Source of the DNA: a virus
Reading direction: 5' to 3' (one strand)
DNA length: 43,999 bases
Virus record (IMG/VR): IMGVR_UViG_3300027782_002738
Location: 1 to 43,999 of that record
The notes beneath the pieces are model-generated. The model was not told the DNA's origin. It worked only from the letters and a program-made list of their open reading frames with translations, and did not search any database. Positions within the stretch are counted from its first letter, which is position 1, and the number at the start of each line of letters is the position of its first letter. Of this stretch, positions 39,001-43,999 are shown piece after piece. Both the position numbers and the translations under genes were made by a program.

Positions 39001-41851
39001 GTTTAGCAATATCACATGTGAATGTGGTAGTTGGGCTAGCGGCATAGTAATCAAACTCAAATATTTGATATTGTACACTAGGGCCGATTGCAGTTTGCCA
39101 ACCTAATTGTTTTACTGCGGTTGTTAAATCACTATAATTGTAAACATATCCTGTATTAACTTTTTGTGTAATAGGGGTAGTTCCACTCACATAGTTAAAT
39201 GAAGTAGAGTTTAATGATACATCAAAACTTATGTCACCTATGTTATCAACAGAACTATATGTTAATGGGAACCCCAGCACCGGATCATCAATTCCTGAAC
39301 CTATACCATATGCAAATAATTTATTACCGGCAAATGATGTACCAACATATATAGTACGATCACCAAAACTAATTCCATTAATATCAAACACATCAAACAA
39401 CGGTGGCTGATTTACTGTTGTTTTTTGTTGACTTTCTTGCCAATTGGCGCCGTCAAAGTGAAAATCCATACCTTGATAGTTATAGCCCCTAAATGTAAAT
39501 GTTTGCTCATCTGCTAAAGCTAGGCCATCTTCTGCTTCTGTTAATGTAATTACAGGAGTGTCACCAAATACTAATGTAGAAAATCTAACTACATATATTT
39601 TATTTCTGACATTTAAATTAGCGTCGGCTGCAAATACAATACGTGCTCCGTCAAATACAGAATAACTATCGTTTTGTATATCGTTGGCTATTAATGAGGC
39701 GTTACCACCGGCTAATACGGTTTGTGAACCAGACCAAGTTACAGTTAATTCAATGTATATAATACCATCAATTGTACTACTCTCATTGATAGCAGTAATT
39801 TGACTATTTCTTGGTAATACATTAGTAGAATCATTTACATATTGATCAATTTGAAATGTGCCAGTAATGTCACTCGCAAGAATAACTACTTGAGTAGCAG
39901 TAAGTTGCTGAATTGCAGTGCCGGTTCCAGAACCTAATCCAGTTGCAGTAAATGTTAGTCCAACTGTATTAGAGGTAGCACCAATTAAAGTAAAATTAGT
40001 AGTACCAATAGAAACTATTTTATATACATTTCCAATGTTAAATGTGCCTGCAGTAAATGTAGTAGACCCTACAATTTCTGCGGTATACGCTGTATATACT
40101 TCTACGTCAGGATAATAATTTTCTTGTCCAGCAACACCAGTAGTATCATTGAATGCATCTGTTGTTCTAAAGTCAATAAAGTCGATTGGGGGTTTGCCCA
40201 CAACGCCTGTATCAAACAAACGCAGATTAGGGTAAAATTCAATAATTGGACGATTGGCTTTATTTTCTGGAGTAGCATATATTGTGGCTAACGCCGGATT
40301 ATTAGTGTAAGTAGCGGTGGCATTAATTACATCAATATGAAACCATCTATTACTTCTTGACCAGGGGTTTTTATCAATACTATTTCTAGCAATAGTAATA
40401 TAATCTTGTGTAACAGGAATATATAAATTAACATCAAAATTTCCAATATCATATGGTGTTGTGTCAAAAGGTATATATGTACCCTGAGTGAACGGTTCCG
40501 GAGCTACAAAATCAGTTACCGGAATCAACTGTATGGCTGTACCCACACCCTCAACATAAAATCTAATATTCTCATAGCTAACAGGATATATTTCACCAGA
40601 GAATATTATTTTTAATCCATTAGTAAACACTACACCATTCGGAGATGTATAGTTTGCTTGACCTATAACATCAGTAAGCACATCAATACGATTAGTTGTG
40701 TTACTAGATATTAATCTAATTTGACCTACTTTATTACTTGAAATACCGTCTTGGTAATATAATGTATCTAGTAATGCACTTAAGTACGGTATTAATGTGA
40801 TTACATCACCGGTAGTTCTATAAAATGTTCTACCAATATACTCTGTACCAAAATTAGCAGTAATGTTTTCTTCTATTGGAATAGTATTCCCTGTAACTAA
40901 TGTTAGTGTGGGGTTTGTTATATCACCGGTATATGTAATGGTATAAAATGTTGTTTCATCTTCATCATTATAAAACATTAAAGTAAGACCGTTAATTGAG
41001 GTAATACCGTCTATTCCATTTGTTAAACTACTAAGTAACACTCCGTCTACTTCGGCGTATAATAAAGTAGTTACTAAATCAACACGATTATTACCAGGAA
41101 ATTCATATTCATCCTGTGCAGTTTTAAAAGGAACAGTAAATGTTACTATACCAACTTCTGCCCCGTTATTGTCAACACCCAATATATCACGTGTTTGCAC
41201 GTTTGGTTGATTAGGGTCATACCCAGTAATACCCGGCATTCCTTGAATCCAAAATTCACTAGCTTGATTAACATTAAAAGTATAGGTACCACCACGTAAT
41301 AATGTAAGTGTTGGATTTGTAGAGCCTTGTGATTGACCGGTTGCAGTTATTAAATATCCGTTAGGAGTACTTGTAATAATATAATCAGTAGCGTTGTACA
41401 CTGTTTCTGTACTAACTATTACGGCTTCCGGGCCTTCAGGAATCCAATAATATTGATTAAAGTTAATAATTTTATCTAAATCAGTAAAACTATCCCATGA
41501 GTAAAACTCACTAGTAAATAATCTGTTATTATCGCCGGTCAATCCACCTTCTAATTTTAAACCATCAATTATACCCGGATAACTTATAAAATCTTGTGCA
41601 GTACTTGTGTCTTTTTTTAGAAATACTACGCCTGGCTCAAGTTGATAATCTGTTCTAGTTTTTGTTGGTTCTGTTACGTAATAATTTTTAGCATTAACAC
41701 CATAACCAAATCTACTACCAATATAACCCTGAATTCGTTTAGTATTTGGTTGGTCTACTATTTGATCTAGCGTTGCATTTAAAAATTGACTATTGGTAGT
41801 TGTTTTAAATATTTCTGGTAGAAAATTTAATGTTCTAATTCTTGTTGCCAT
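24086..41851 (-). CDS. Giant virion (tail) protein, 5,921 residues, with two predicted beta-propellers
   Basis: One uninterrupted 17.8-kb frame encodes 5,921 residues. The N-terminus (TLNFLPEIFKTTTNSQFLNA, then RIQGYIGSRFGYGV, DYQLEPGVVF, INFNQYYWIPEGPEAV) matches the conserved start of giant structural proteins of marine myophages. Another conserved block, about 1045-1130, has YYGIPVNLNNNPLNED, NNYRDLGNMVPY and MYNSREYITFK; a later one near 4580 has INMPGVDL and DGIIYPNSTYKDNAFP. Between them are FG-GAP-like repeats (about 2310-2965), Asp-box-like repeats (about 4650-4950) and about nine F.G...GG....YYV units in residues 2575-5560. It has no signal or membrane segment. It is flanked by a baseplate-like gene and fibre-region genes, so it is most likely a tail or baseplate fibre. 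AGAGAG precedes the ATG. Confidence 0.9.
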   Translation of the reverse strand: MATRIRTLNFLPEIFKTTTNSQFLNATLDQIVDQPNTKRIQGYIGSRFGYGVNAKNYYVTEPTKTRTDYQLEPGVVFLKKDTSTAQDFISYPGIIDGLKLEGGLTGDNNRLFTSEFYSWDSFTDLDKIINFNQYYWIPEGPEAVIVSTETVYNATDYIITSTPNGYLITATGQSQGSTNPTLTLLRGGTYTFNVNQASEFWIQGMPGITGYDPNQPNVQTRDILGVDNNGAEVGIVTFTVPFKTAQDEYEFPGNNRVDLVTTLLYAEVDGVLLSSLTNGIDGITSINGLTLMFYNDEDETTFYTITYTGDITNPTLTLVTGNTIPIEENITANFGTEYIGRTFYRTTGDVITLIPYLSALLDTLYYQDGISSNKVGQIRLISSNTTNRIDVLTDVIGQANYTSPNGVVFTNGLKIIFSGEIYPVSYENIRFYVEGVGTAIQLIPVTDFVAPEPFTQGTYIPFDTTPYDIGNFDVNLYIPVTQDYITIARNSIDKNPWSRSNRWFHIDVINATATYTNNPALATIYATPENKANRPIIEFYPNLRLFDTGVVGKPPIDFIDFRTTDAFNDTTGVAGQENYYPDVEVYTAYTAEIVGSTTFTAGTFNIGNVYKIVSIGTTNFTLIGATSNTVGLTFTATGLGSGTGTAIQQLTATQVVILASDITGTFQIDQYVNDSTNVLPRNSQITAINESSTIDGIIYIELTVTWSGSQTVLAGGNASLIANDIQNDSYSVFDGARIVFAADANLNVRNKIYVVRFSTLVFGDTPVITLTEAEDGLALADEQTFTFRGYNYQGMDFHFDGANWQESQQKTTVNQPPLFDVFDINGISFGDRTIYVGTSFAGNKLFAYGIGSGIDDPVLGFPLTYSSVDNIGDISFDVSLNSTSFNYVSGTTPITQKVNTGYVYNYSDLTTAVKQLGWQTAIGPSVQYQIFEFDYYAASPTTTFTCDIAKLVDTDSAWPTIQLFVNNKIQYSSAYTVETTGTQTIVTFTVPNPEVDTVIEILLLSDQVSETAYYGIPVNLNNNPLNEDVTTVNVGDIRGQYQSSFYNNPNTTGDVFGANNYRDLGNMVPYSNRIIQNSASLLLPGAFLRKQNHNLFNALMYNSREYITFKTLLVDTINTTDFSQRISPANMLDNALDKITNAKTDSNSFFWSDMLPSKAAYITNTYSFANALDISIYPLSKIYNFATANYNGVLVYLTNTSGIITQLINGVDYTISSNSPSLTVTLALAPGDQITVKEYNQTYGSYVPNTPTKLGLYPSTIPTVILDTAYYQPAYFIVGHDGSYNKLYGDYIDGVLIDFRDQVLLEFEKRIYNNLKLSNVIPIQEYEILPGFFRNTDYSYDEILQIYTTSFLDWVGQNRINYKTQFYSSDNEFTYNYNQSGNKINREVIPQGYWRGIYEYFYDTSNPDTMPWAMLGFTDKPTWWETRYGPAPYTSDNLVLWNDLAEGIDWNNGNPVVITSAIRPQLLQVLPVDSQGNLVSPFVSIVGNYSNTSFNRDWVVGDVGPAEFSYRRSSSWPFDLMRILALTKPAEFFNLGVDIDNYKYNEEFGQYLVNNRSHLVISDVDIYGNGTAKTSYINWIVDFEKQVGIDATTNIIDLLDNIDVRLVYRLAGFSDKNLLKFYVEKSTANSNNSSLLIPDESYQVLLYDNQPFDKIVYSGVVVQLTTTGYKVYGNSQTNAYFKILAPKINGNNERISVQGLSVQLARDYYDTPEVVAYGTEFITVQQVSQFLDGYGRYLASQGVLFEQIESGLTVSWRQMVAEYLYWAQSGWEVGSIVNINPASNLISINKDSYIVQPLTLQRQNFVLNQNLYPIQSTDLSIVRDGTLFTAQPLNQGDTVAYGQFNISNFEHGIVFDNVTLFDDVIYNLITGLRQNRITVRGAKTAEWNGTIDAQGFILNQDNILDWNKTVKYTTGSIVKYKNKYWIALTIIQAKEVFEEREWKQTDYNEIQKGLLPNTSTRSYESTIYYDVNRANLENDADLLSFSLIGYRPRDYLALVDLTDITQINVYKNFIKNKGTLNAASAFKGANLPQGGIDYDIYENWGIKAGEFGGVLNSNFIDFKLNQNLLTGNPSIVGLTNGIATDGVQQEVPLYSLYNYGRPVTSTNVLPLLPTDTPSTLFPTAGYANFNDMRIAAYYYYNLANSTSPRGILTPLSELYVGQYVWLADYQGTWQVMTPVSLGAVVFAKNNLNGTATITFNNPHGLTKYKPFAIVNFNDSLNGYYIVNTVIDLNSVLVNVTLAPSITTITGQGIGFRFQSQRVANPSDIIDLPLLNTEFVKTKVWVDTNNDGDWAVYRKSINYAYDSELVKDGSETFGSAVAYTNTLGYLIGDADAGVAYRYSYNVLFDRYDLMQTLTGSTSFGTTIAYANDIFAISQPTGATLSDRKIKVYRLVVNTTVDELQLLQTITAPADIINFGSSMAFSGDGNWLYVSNIHTTIIPTLYTGNMLMYQFSPVTETYVLTNSGSSLGLTNNNAFEMSIATNYYGDKVVLASPNYSYPNFGSTITNFGLADVYNRAVQNFEVQYTSIPLVLQQFTLAWEPSVANPVFYDITSSDSTTDLFTSSGSDFVLGDPVVFTGTVFGGVATNTVYYILSAPDLYHFSVSTTRNGPVLQLNNGSGSMTAVPQDVPLFVSVNGTLIADSNYFYVDSTFNVIQSLTAGDIITVSGSKLASCQRIIAESTPRIGVQFGKSVDTNTYATEILIGAPFELNSTNQEGAVYRYTNGGGKYGIIIGTTDTNITTTRTILVNGYMVTLTAGNATVVATAINQANITNVQATAVDGKLIISLLDNSLASPNNKLNVTVLDSDTWAELGITTYTLTQVINDPHVQGTTQFGNVVKFNEFNSFVVSAPTATRYEATTFDSTDDEDYDNDTLFDNNATQWVDTYQNAGAVYMFDYLSVYNESLANCGNFVYAQSTNDINETFGSQPMYGHSIDFSASRVVIGTPNFKPDSVAGQIVTYFNSTGTPDWSVYRSSSPVVDINRIQNIQLYSAITNATLDNLDYIDPLQGKILGSVRQNIDVVSNVDPAGYNSPENTNGSMVWGSAQVGQIWFNTSTTRFVNYHQNSIVYNSKWWGQIFPGSDVTVYSWITSNVPPISYAGPGTPYNIGNYAIEYTLNATGILTPIYFYWVRNTNIIFTKRGKTLADSIIQSYIASPINSGISYFAPLEQDIFALYNCGDNINANDTVLHIGYSTGTNDDVSHSLHNLIRTNYADDFLPGLPTTNGSDVPESLYDRMLDSLCGVDESGAVVPDPFLPKPVQYGIYARPRQSFFVSRLLALKNYLTYANEILAQYPISETRRSLFLYTEGTTNPSTVDNPNWNGSVLPFYSTTDYWYYINWWATGYDDNTKSALQVAIYADLATIGATAGLIVTVAANGDGKSETYVYTNLNTWERIGLQDGTIEFSSNLWDYATARLGFGDNFFDTTPYDTYPSQETRSIVRALNEEIYTNELLIYRNKSLILLFEFIQSESIESQNYLPWLNKTSFIDVGHTIRELLPLEVFQSDNQDFLAGYINEVKPYHVVIKEFLFKYTGSDLYAGTITDFDLPAQYNTGVQQFITPELVYSNPSETNQYLPTDPIWQTAPYSEWFNNYGLGITGVDNYQITVLASYVSLNSPAMAVDNAYGFPINGTILIGDELIGYSNVDRSTNTLSGLTRGVDGTPITAHIPGEIITINLPAILVLNSGRGYTEPPRVVAYIDTTIYPAPRRAAVLQVVMNLDAILRVDVIDPGDGYAVLPQIIIDPSVSVSFTSDDVNLLSNTISLPSPLLQTGDLIKYTIGTNTTAVGGLDVDQYYYVNVLESTPTFVIALYTTYRDAINDSDRVVLFDTGSGINNALNVSARASCVSTSLPIRENQITLRFDRTTYNSELTEWEGGAFYGSFYAGLYNNSERISSSSIGLQSTAPDIDTILSSAAGAVFEIENVTNVEVIDWSSRTRLVSAINSGTNTITITASDGGASLINSDTITNPTIGFYIGMPIQFIGAVTGNITVETTYYIKSLVDGDKFTISASISGGVPGTVVSMVGTSLGAAGLTAYVGEVTNTAVVTIFYPGILTATATTSTTNAITVPLTGSGLGGTNGFYTNLPLFFVGNVFGGVIENERYYVTTVIDNQRFTMSTAEDPVMVSVYSTAASTDYITCDDTTGLSFNDPIIFNTMSVSGSAVATFGNIVDGTIYYVSAIINDTNFQISSVQNGGTFGLADQAAGTGTGCTGTDQKDIVQLTTATGTMTCNVGLPVSPGQVTGQQFTFYPTSTSTVTNPAYTQGNLITRTIKNALADGDYLALESETGGITNIYVNMPIRLSASYGGLSTGTTYWVVNTGTVTTEVIETTSANVLISTGTGTAGFYVNMPITFTGSTLGGTIENTLYFVKTLDINGTDFTISDSSGGAELALSAGTGSMTATGSSYIKVSATLGGGVLPLSNASSTTTLTQYPTSSLTVNVNWVLGGYSVVIISGGGGYAINNTFTVLGANLNGATPANNLVMTVNTIGSNGQVTSLINSGTPPEIVEQYYLKVISTTECEVYSDSLLQIPVSGINFPFTAGDYALLPEPFYFNQSIVKYNNRVYQCIISNNDTEFIFGKWEELRSDSRKLNALDRIMGYYQPTINMPGVDLTQLVDGIIYPNSTYKDNAFPPSEEYTLDTILQDQLFSPTEVDVTSIVWDGIKYFAPSNTPTYSDITNSTNGTTWLSNKLTSQPIGLSDIVYADTKYVISSQNNATPIVVSSDGIVWTTTGLENGTVSIGNTSLNSVTYFNGTYVAVGDNIVSSLDAYTWLETYRVADMILYGVSAISINNFDGFVAVGVGPDYSVIPTITKSVILKSLDGITWTNITPSASYENLYGVSSGNNTIVVVGNNGAIFTSINGSNWNDISTGTDNLRDITYSDSLGLFVIVGEGGRIVTSDGSTWSVEISGTTENLNSVIWNNDLSEFIATGNNNVILNSTNGTDWTISNIFITDPTIYDVQGDAFTSGYGPEELVPGVVSDNLTMIVTTRPGTDWPVATYQHVGYNVVATTITPLSGQVIFSFDRLVLIPAQLSVFQIDGTTGLATRLYDNDSFTIDWIIKTITLSSSLPAGDLIMIEVYEVGNGDQLEKSNSQTDPIRLNEDTGFNEINLNCNYSATRTSGSGVIIPGTSPVNVIASETDSTENSILCDDVRYFTINDQITFYGDVFGGIVADTHYYVKTVSNVTNKITISETNPGGVAGPTFVLTSDTGSMDIVIQTGSGAPWTDPIVYHNGTKLILGHTNRITQTSSSTNSITCNTTDGMEVGEPIVFSDTMFGSVISPQTVYYIESIIDANEFTISDTLGGPVLALTDDAGGAIGITNDYAFGIANNGISAKIIFAAQYVDTTDYLTYTVFGETYPDQYGYTIPELKTFIATAGQTNFNLTNYVGGDNPTNAIVEINGVRLTFTTNPLTTDYTINSSTNVLTLTTGATVNDVVAVTSYNLTERQDFNTQYDITGATVSNIININNEITSPIVTTNVTVVSSTGNLLTCPDTSGFIVDQTIIFKGISVGNVLTNGTVYYVKSVTLPYDGTFTISQTLGGSTFNPGSGSGNMITYVGGQPAVRVTTGSPHGLASPTASDQLIRIDGTLGSVQLNNNTYYVHVINDTEVDLYNTPYLSGISGVNDPVTSISSYTSGGYMWVDETFIVDSVWEQSNVDRLWVTVNGYRVPSSSLYLNANNNLSILVSIVSGDKITITSMISSATPNQLVYLQNVNKNGAGTVYRANTDTRTWLVNPLYYTDETIYVSDVTRITDTLVQNVVAPAAVDGIISIGLDADKNTISQLIVYNTTTSSYVASSNYSIVIIDLAPILQLTSGVVAGNSLVITTIEGNLIYINGEQIRFTAVDLDNNSITGLQRGSNGTGILDYIPKYSEVFGILSNNLLPSVNYNLTWNSNIYNVTDGDPLQISETNAAYFLNLGVS
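25190..26500 (-). repeat. Three F-x-G..GG..YYV..FTIS..GG repeats in the giant protein
   Basis: Units start near 26400 (FYGDVFGGIVADTHYYV), 26050 (FSDTMFGSVISPQTVYYI) and 25340 (FKGISVGNVLTNGTVYYV). Each is followed by a FTIS or ITIS strand and a short Gly/Ser turn (GSM, GGA or GNM). Confidence 0.75.
27015..27900 (-). repeat. Seven Asp-box-like S-x-D/N-G-x-x-W repeats, predicted beta-propeller
   Basis: Seven copies in residues about 4680-4940 read STNGTTW, SSDGIVW, SLDAYTW, SLDGITW, SINGSNW, TSDGSTW and STNGTDW, spaced on average about 43 residues. Intervening strands such as YVAVGD, FVAVGVG, IVVVGNNG, FVIVGEGG and FIATGNNN are typical of BNR/photosystem-assembly-like blades. Seven copies fit a closed seven-bladed propeller. 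Confidence 0.75.
28620..29960 (-). repeat. Five F-x-G..GG..YY/YW/YF repeats in the giant protein
   Basis: Units start near 29905 (FIGAVTGNITVETTYYI), 29590 (FFVGNVFGGVIENERYYV), 29400 (IIFNTMSVSGSAVATFG), 28955 (LSASYGGLSTGTTYWV) and 28805 (FTGSTLGGTIENTLYFV). The same unit occurs alone near 34130 (FTGTVFGGVATNTVYYI), inside the first propeller. Confidence 0.75.
32955..34920 (-). repeat. Seven FG-GAP-like repeats, predicted first beta-propeller with inserts
   Basis: Repeats begin at ETFGSAVAY, TSFGTTIAY, INFGSSMAF, NAFEMSIAT, VQFGKSVDT, TQFGNVVKF and PMYGHSIDF, each followed by a strand like VVLASP, ILIGAP, FVVSAP or VVIGTP and a G.V/A..Y strand. Extra sequence sits between repeats 4 and 5, including an F-x-G unit, and between 5 and 6. 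Seven copies fit an integrin-like seven-bladed propeller. Confidence 0.65.
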
Positions 41852-41877
41852 TATTTCTCTCTATGATTATATATTAC

Positions 41878-43999
41878 TTATCTTATTTGTAACTGTGCTG
41901 GTGTAAGTGCCGCAATCACAAGAACATCATTTGCTGTTGCTCCATTGGCAAATATTTCGTATGGTGCTGATTTAATTTCATATAAATCTCCAAAACTCAT
42001 CGTAGGATCATTTGGTACTAATACAGCAGAACTAATTAAATCTCCCACTTCAGAATGTAAGTATGCACTTAATTCACTAAAGTAAAAAGTGTCACCAAAA
42101 TTCCAATTATTGATATTAAAATATGTGTTCATTGCCGAAAGCACCGCACTACGTATTTCACTATCACTTGCATTTGTGTTGCTTGCTCTAATAACCTTAA
42201 CTGTTGCTCTCAATTGAGTTGGGGCTTTGGGGCCAAATAATGGTAAAAATACCACACTATTTAAAATAACACTATCACTTAACATTTTGTAATCATTTAA
42301 TGATCCATATGCTTGTGTTAATTCATTAATTGTGGGCATTTCTGGCATTGGTACGGTATTAGTGACATCTTGTAACCAATTTTGATAAGCAGTATAATAA
42401 GATTGTGTTACTACATACAAATCAATAATGTTAGTAGTTGCCGGATCAATACGTGTTGTGTTGTTACTATTATGACGATATTGGAATTGCAATCCCTGAC
42501 GTCCTGGTTTCATAATATATTGTGGCTGTTCAGTTACAATATAAAATGGTGTGTTAACTGTTTGGTCTTGAATTGTTGTGTAAAATAAATTGTCTGTATA
42601 TGCATAGAACAATTGCCCTTCTGGGTATTCGTACTTAACTACTTCAACTTGTGTTTTAGTTGAATAGATATATACCACATCACTTGACGCTATTAATTGA
42701 TAACGTGAAAGATTAACAGCATCCTGTAATAATACAAAGAACGTGTAAATGCCTATATTAGTATTACCATTTACATATCCGGTTACTTCCGTGAAGAAAT
42801 CCGGGTTACTTACAATGGTTCTATCATTAACATCTATACTTGCTATTTCAACTTCAAAATCATTTACATATCCATCACTTTCAACAGTCTGACCAATAAT
42901 ACTTGTTGTTACCGGCATAGCTAATGGGTAATTACTGCTAGGTTGGGTGTTAGTTGCTAATACTTTAACAAAATCTTGCAATATTTTTCCACTAAACGGA
43001 TCATATACTAATTTACCATTTTCAAATGTGAAACGTATGTCAGCTACACTACCAAAATAATATGCTAATGCACGATATGTTATGCTATAACGGTTATTAC
43101 CTAAACTTAAAAAGTTTACAAAATAATTACTAGCATCATATGTACCAATACTCCACCGATCTTGTGCAATAGTTAAACTGTTATCAAATATTAAACTGAA
43201 ACTTTGATTAAGTTCCATTCTAACAATACATTCTTGTATTACTATATTCGGCAATGAATTATCAAATGCAGGTAATATAGTAGTTACAATTGCACCTTGT
43301 GGTACATAACCATTTAATGTTACCGGACCTAATCCATTACTGAATGCACCTTCACCATTATTATAACCATCACCTACTACATTTAATACCGTAGTCCATA
43401 TATAAGTTTTATTTGACGGGCTAGCAATGCCGGCTATTAATCTATTTGTATCACTAAAATAATATCCAGCTGGTGCAATAAATTTCATCATTGCTCCTTT
43501 GGTAGTGTACTTCATATTATAAGTAGAATATGTTCCTACTGGGATAGGAGTATTATCACTACCATTAACGGTATAAAAGTAACCAGTTAAACTACTAGCA
43601 TCAACTGTTTGTTCTTGCCAAAATACAGTACCATCACCTGATGCAGTGTTAACATTATATCTTGTGTAATCTTGTATATAATATTGTCTAGCACGATTAT
43701 CTGCTAATAATGCACCTAATGTATCTGTTAAGAATGTGATAATATCACCAGATGTATTAATAGTTAATAATATATTACCATCAGTATCATTTTGATATAT
43801 ACCGCCATCTGATGCAAATGAATTCGTGCTGGAGTATTTTCCGGTTGGATCTAACAGGTCTAAGTTTTTTGATACACCAACAGAACTACGGTTAATAGCC
43901 TTGCTTTTAATAATAGAACTGTATAATGTATATGGGAAATTGTTGTAATCTTCACCATTAACCATTCTATTCTGTGTGTAGTAGCGGGAAGGGGCACGT
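41878..43999 (-). CDS. Partial baseplate-wedge-like protein; 5' end off the right edge
   Basis: The frame stays open from the TAA at 41878-41880 to the window edge. The Met at 43965 is internal: the codons before it read RAPSRYYTQNR, joining NR-MVNGEDYNNFPYTLYSSII without a break. It therefore has at least 706 visible codons and an N-terminus outside. Conserved stretches are INRSSVGVSKNLDLLDPTGK, NNRYSITYRALAYYFG and, near the C-terminus, RATVKVIRASNTNASDSEIR followed by YLHSEVGDLISSAVLV and YEIKSAPYEIFANG. The C-terminal order (a repeated differential index domain, then a GD...EI.S.P.EIF end) resembles T4 gp6/baseplate-J-like proteins. The gene lies 26 bases upstream of the giant gene. Confidence 0.75.
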   Translation of the reverse strand, partial: RAPSRYYTQNRMVNGEDYNNFPYTLYSSIIKSKAINRSSVGVSKNLDLLDPTGKYSSTNSFASDGGIYQNDTDGNILLTINTSGDIITFLTDTLGALLADNRARQYYIQDYTRYNVNTASGDGTVFWQEQTVDASSLTGYFYTVNGSDNTPIPVGTYSTYNMKYTTKGAMMKFIAPAGYYFSDTNRLIAGIASPSNKTYIWTTVLNVVGDGYNNGEGAFSNGLGPVTLNGYVPQGAIVTTILPAFDNSLPNIVIQECIVRMELNQSFSLIFDNSLTIAQDRWSIGTYDASNYFVNFLSLGNNRYSITYRALAYYFGSVADIRFTFENGKLVYDPFSGKILQDFVKVLATNTQPSSNYPLAMPVTTSIIGQTVESDGYVNDFEVEIASIDVNDRTIVSNPDFFTEVTGYVNGNTNIGIYTFFVLLQDAVNLSRYQLIASSDVVYIYSTKTQVEVVKYEYPEGQLFYAYTDNLFYTTIQDQTVNTPFYIVTEQPQYIMKPGRQGLQFQYRHNSNNTTRIDPATTNIIDLYVVTQSYYTAYQNWLQDVTNTVPMPEMPTINELTQAYGSLNDYKMLSDSVILNSVVFLPLFGPKAPTQLRATVKVIRASNTNASDSEIRSAVLSAMNTYFNINNWNFGDTFYFSELSAYLHSEVGDLISSAVLVPNDPTMSFGDLYEIKSAPYEIFANGATANDVLVIAALTPAQLQIR

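Noticed and set aside
43965-43965. ATG at 43965 as the start of the right-edge gene
   Set aside because: In-frame codons continue to the edge and read as conserved-looking protein.

Overview
The window is almost wall-to-wall protein-coding, visibly AT-rich, and has the gene content of a large contractile-tailed (T4-like) marine phage or a prophage-free phage contig. The evidence is a baseplate-wedge-like protein, a 5,921-residue virion protein with the N-terminal signature of the giant tail proteins of marine myophages, fibre-like proteins, short overlapping genes, and T4-late-promoter-like octamers (NATAAATA or NCTAAATA) in most of the few non-coding gaps. I see no tRNA, CRISPR, insertion sequence or integrase. 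The host cannot be read from the sequence. The auxiliary genes (carbamoyltransferase, 2OG oxygenase, sugar-transfer enzymes) are of types common in phages of marine cyanobacteria and SAR11, but no photosynthesis gene is present.

Layout, right to left in the direction of transcription. (1) 43999-21104, minus strand: virion module. It holds a right-edge-truncated baseplate protein, the 17.8-kb giant gene with two predicted seven-bladed propellers, a 50-aa gene, a 206-aa virion protein that shares a motif with the 50-aa protein, and two fibre-like proteins. (2) 21055-10323, minus strand: twelve genes that overlap head-to-tail, with no intergenic gap. They encode a small conserved-looking protein, two paralogous GT-A-like glycosyltransferases, a 108-aa unknown, another GT-A-like protein, a SPASM-like radical SAM enzyme, a sulfotransferase-like protein, four twitch-domain radical SAM enzymes in tandem, and an SGNH-type hydrolase. 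(3) 4826-10328, plus strand: a four-gene overlapping island with three more radical SAM enzymes (one a cobalamin-binding/radical SAM/methyltransferase-like fusion) and a 2OG-Fe(II) oxygenase. It converges on region 2 with a 6-bp overlap of the 3' ends. (4) 4770-1, minus strand: a 32-aa basic peptide, a NodU/TobZ-type carbamoyltransferase, and a left-edge-truncated protein of more than 1,058 residues with eleven copies of a roughly 67-residue FDFSWHPDP-type repeat.

The main point of interest is the 16-kb cassette from 4826 to 21055. It has eight radical SAM enzymes in one phage locus, interleaved with glycosyl-, sulfo- and (next door) carbamoyl-transfer genes, an esterase-like hydrolase and an oxygenase. 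My reading (inference) is a phage-encoded tailoring pathway for a glycan or other polymer, perhaps on the tail fibres or the host surface. Two of the radical SAM enzymes are circular permutations of each other, with identical cysteine spacing in the auxiliary-cluster domain. Five share a twitch domain plus a C-terminal P-x-x-L/H-S...LP/LS motif, which suggests duplication and specialisation within the locus.

No stretch longer than about 60 bases lacks a gene.
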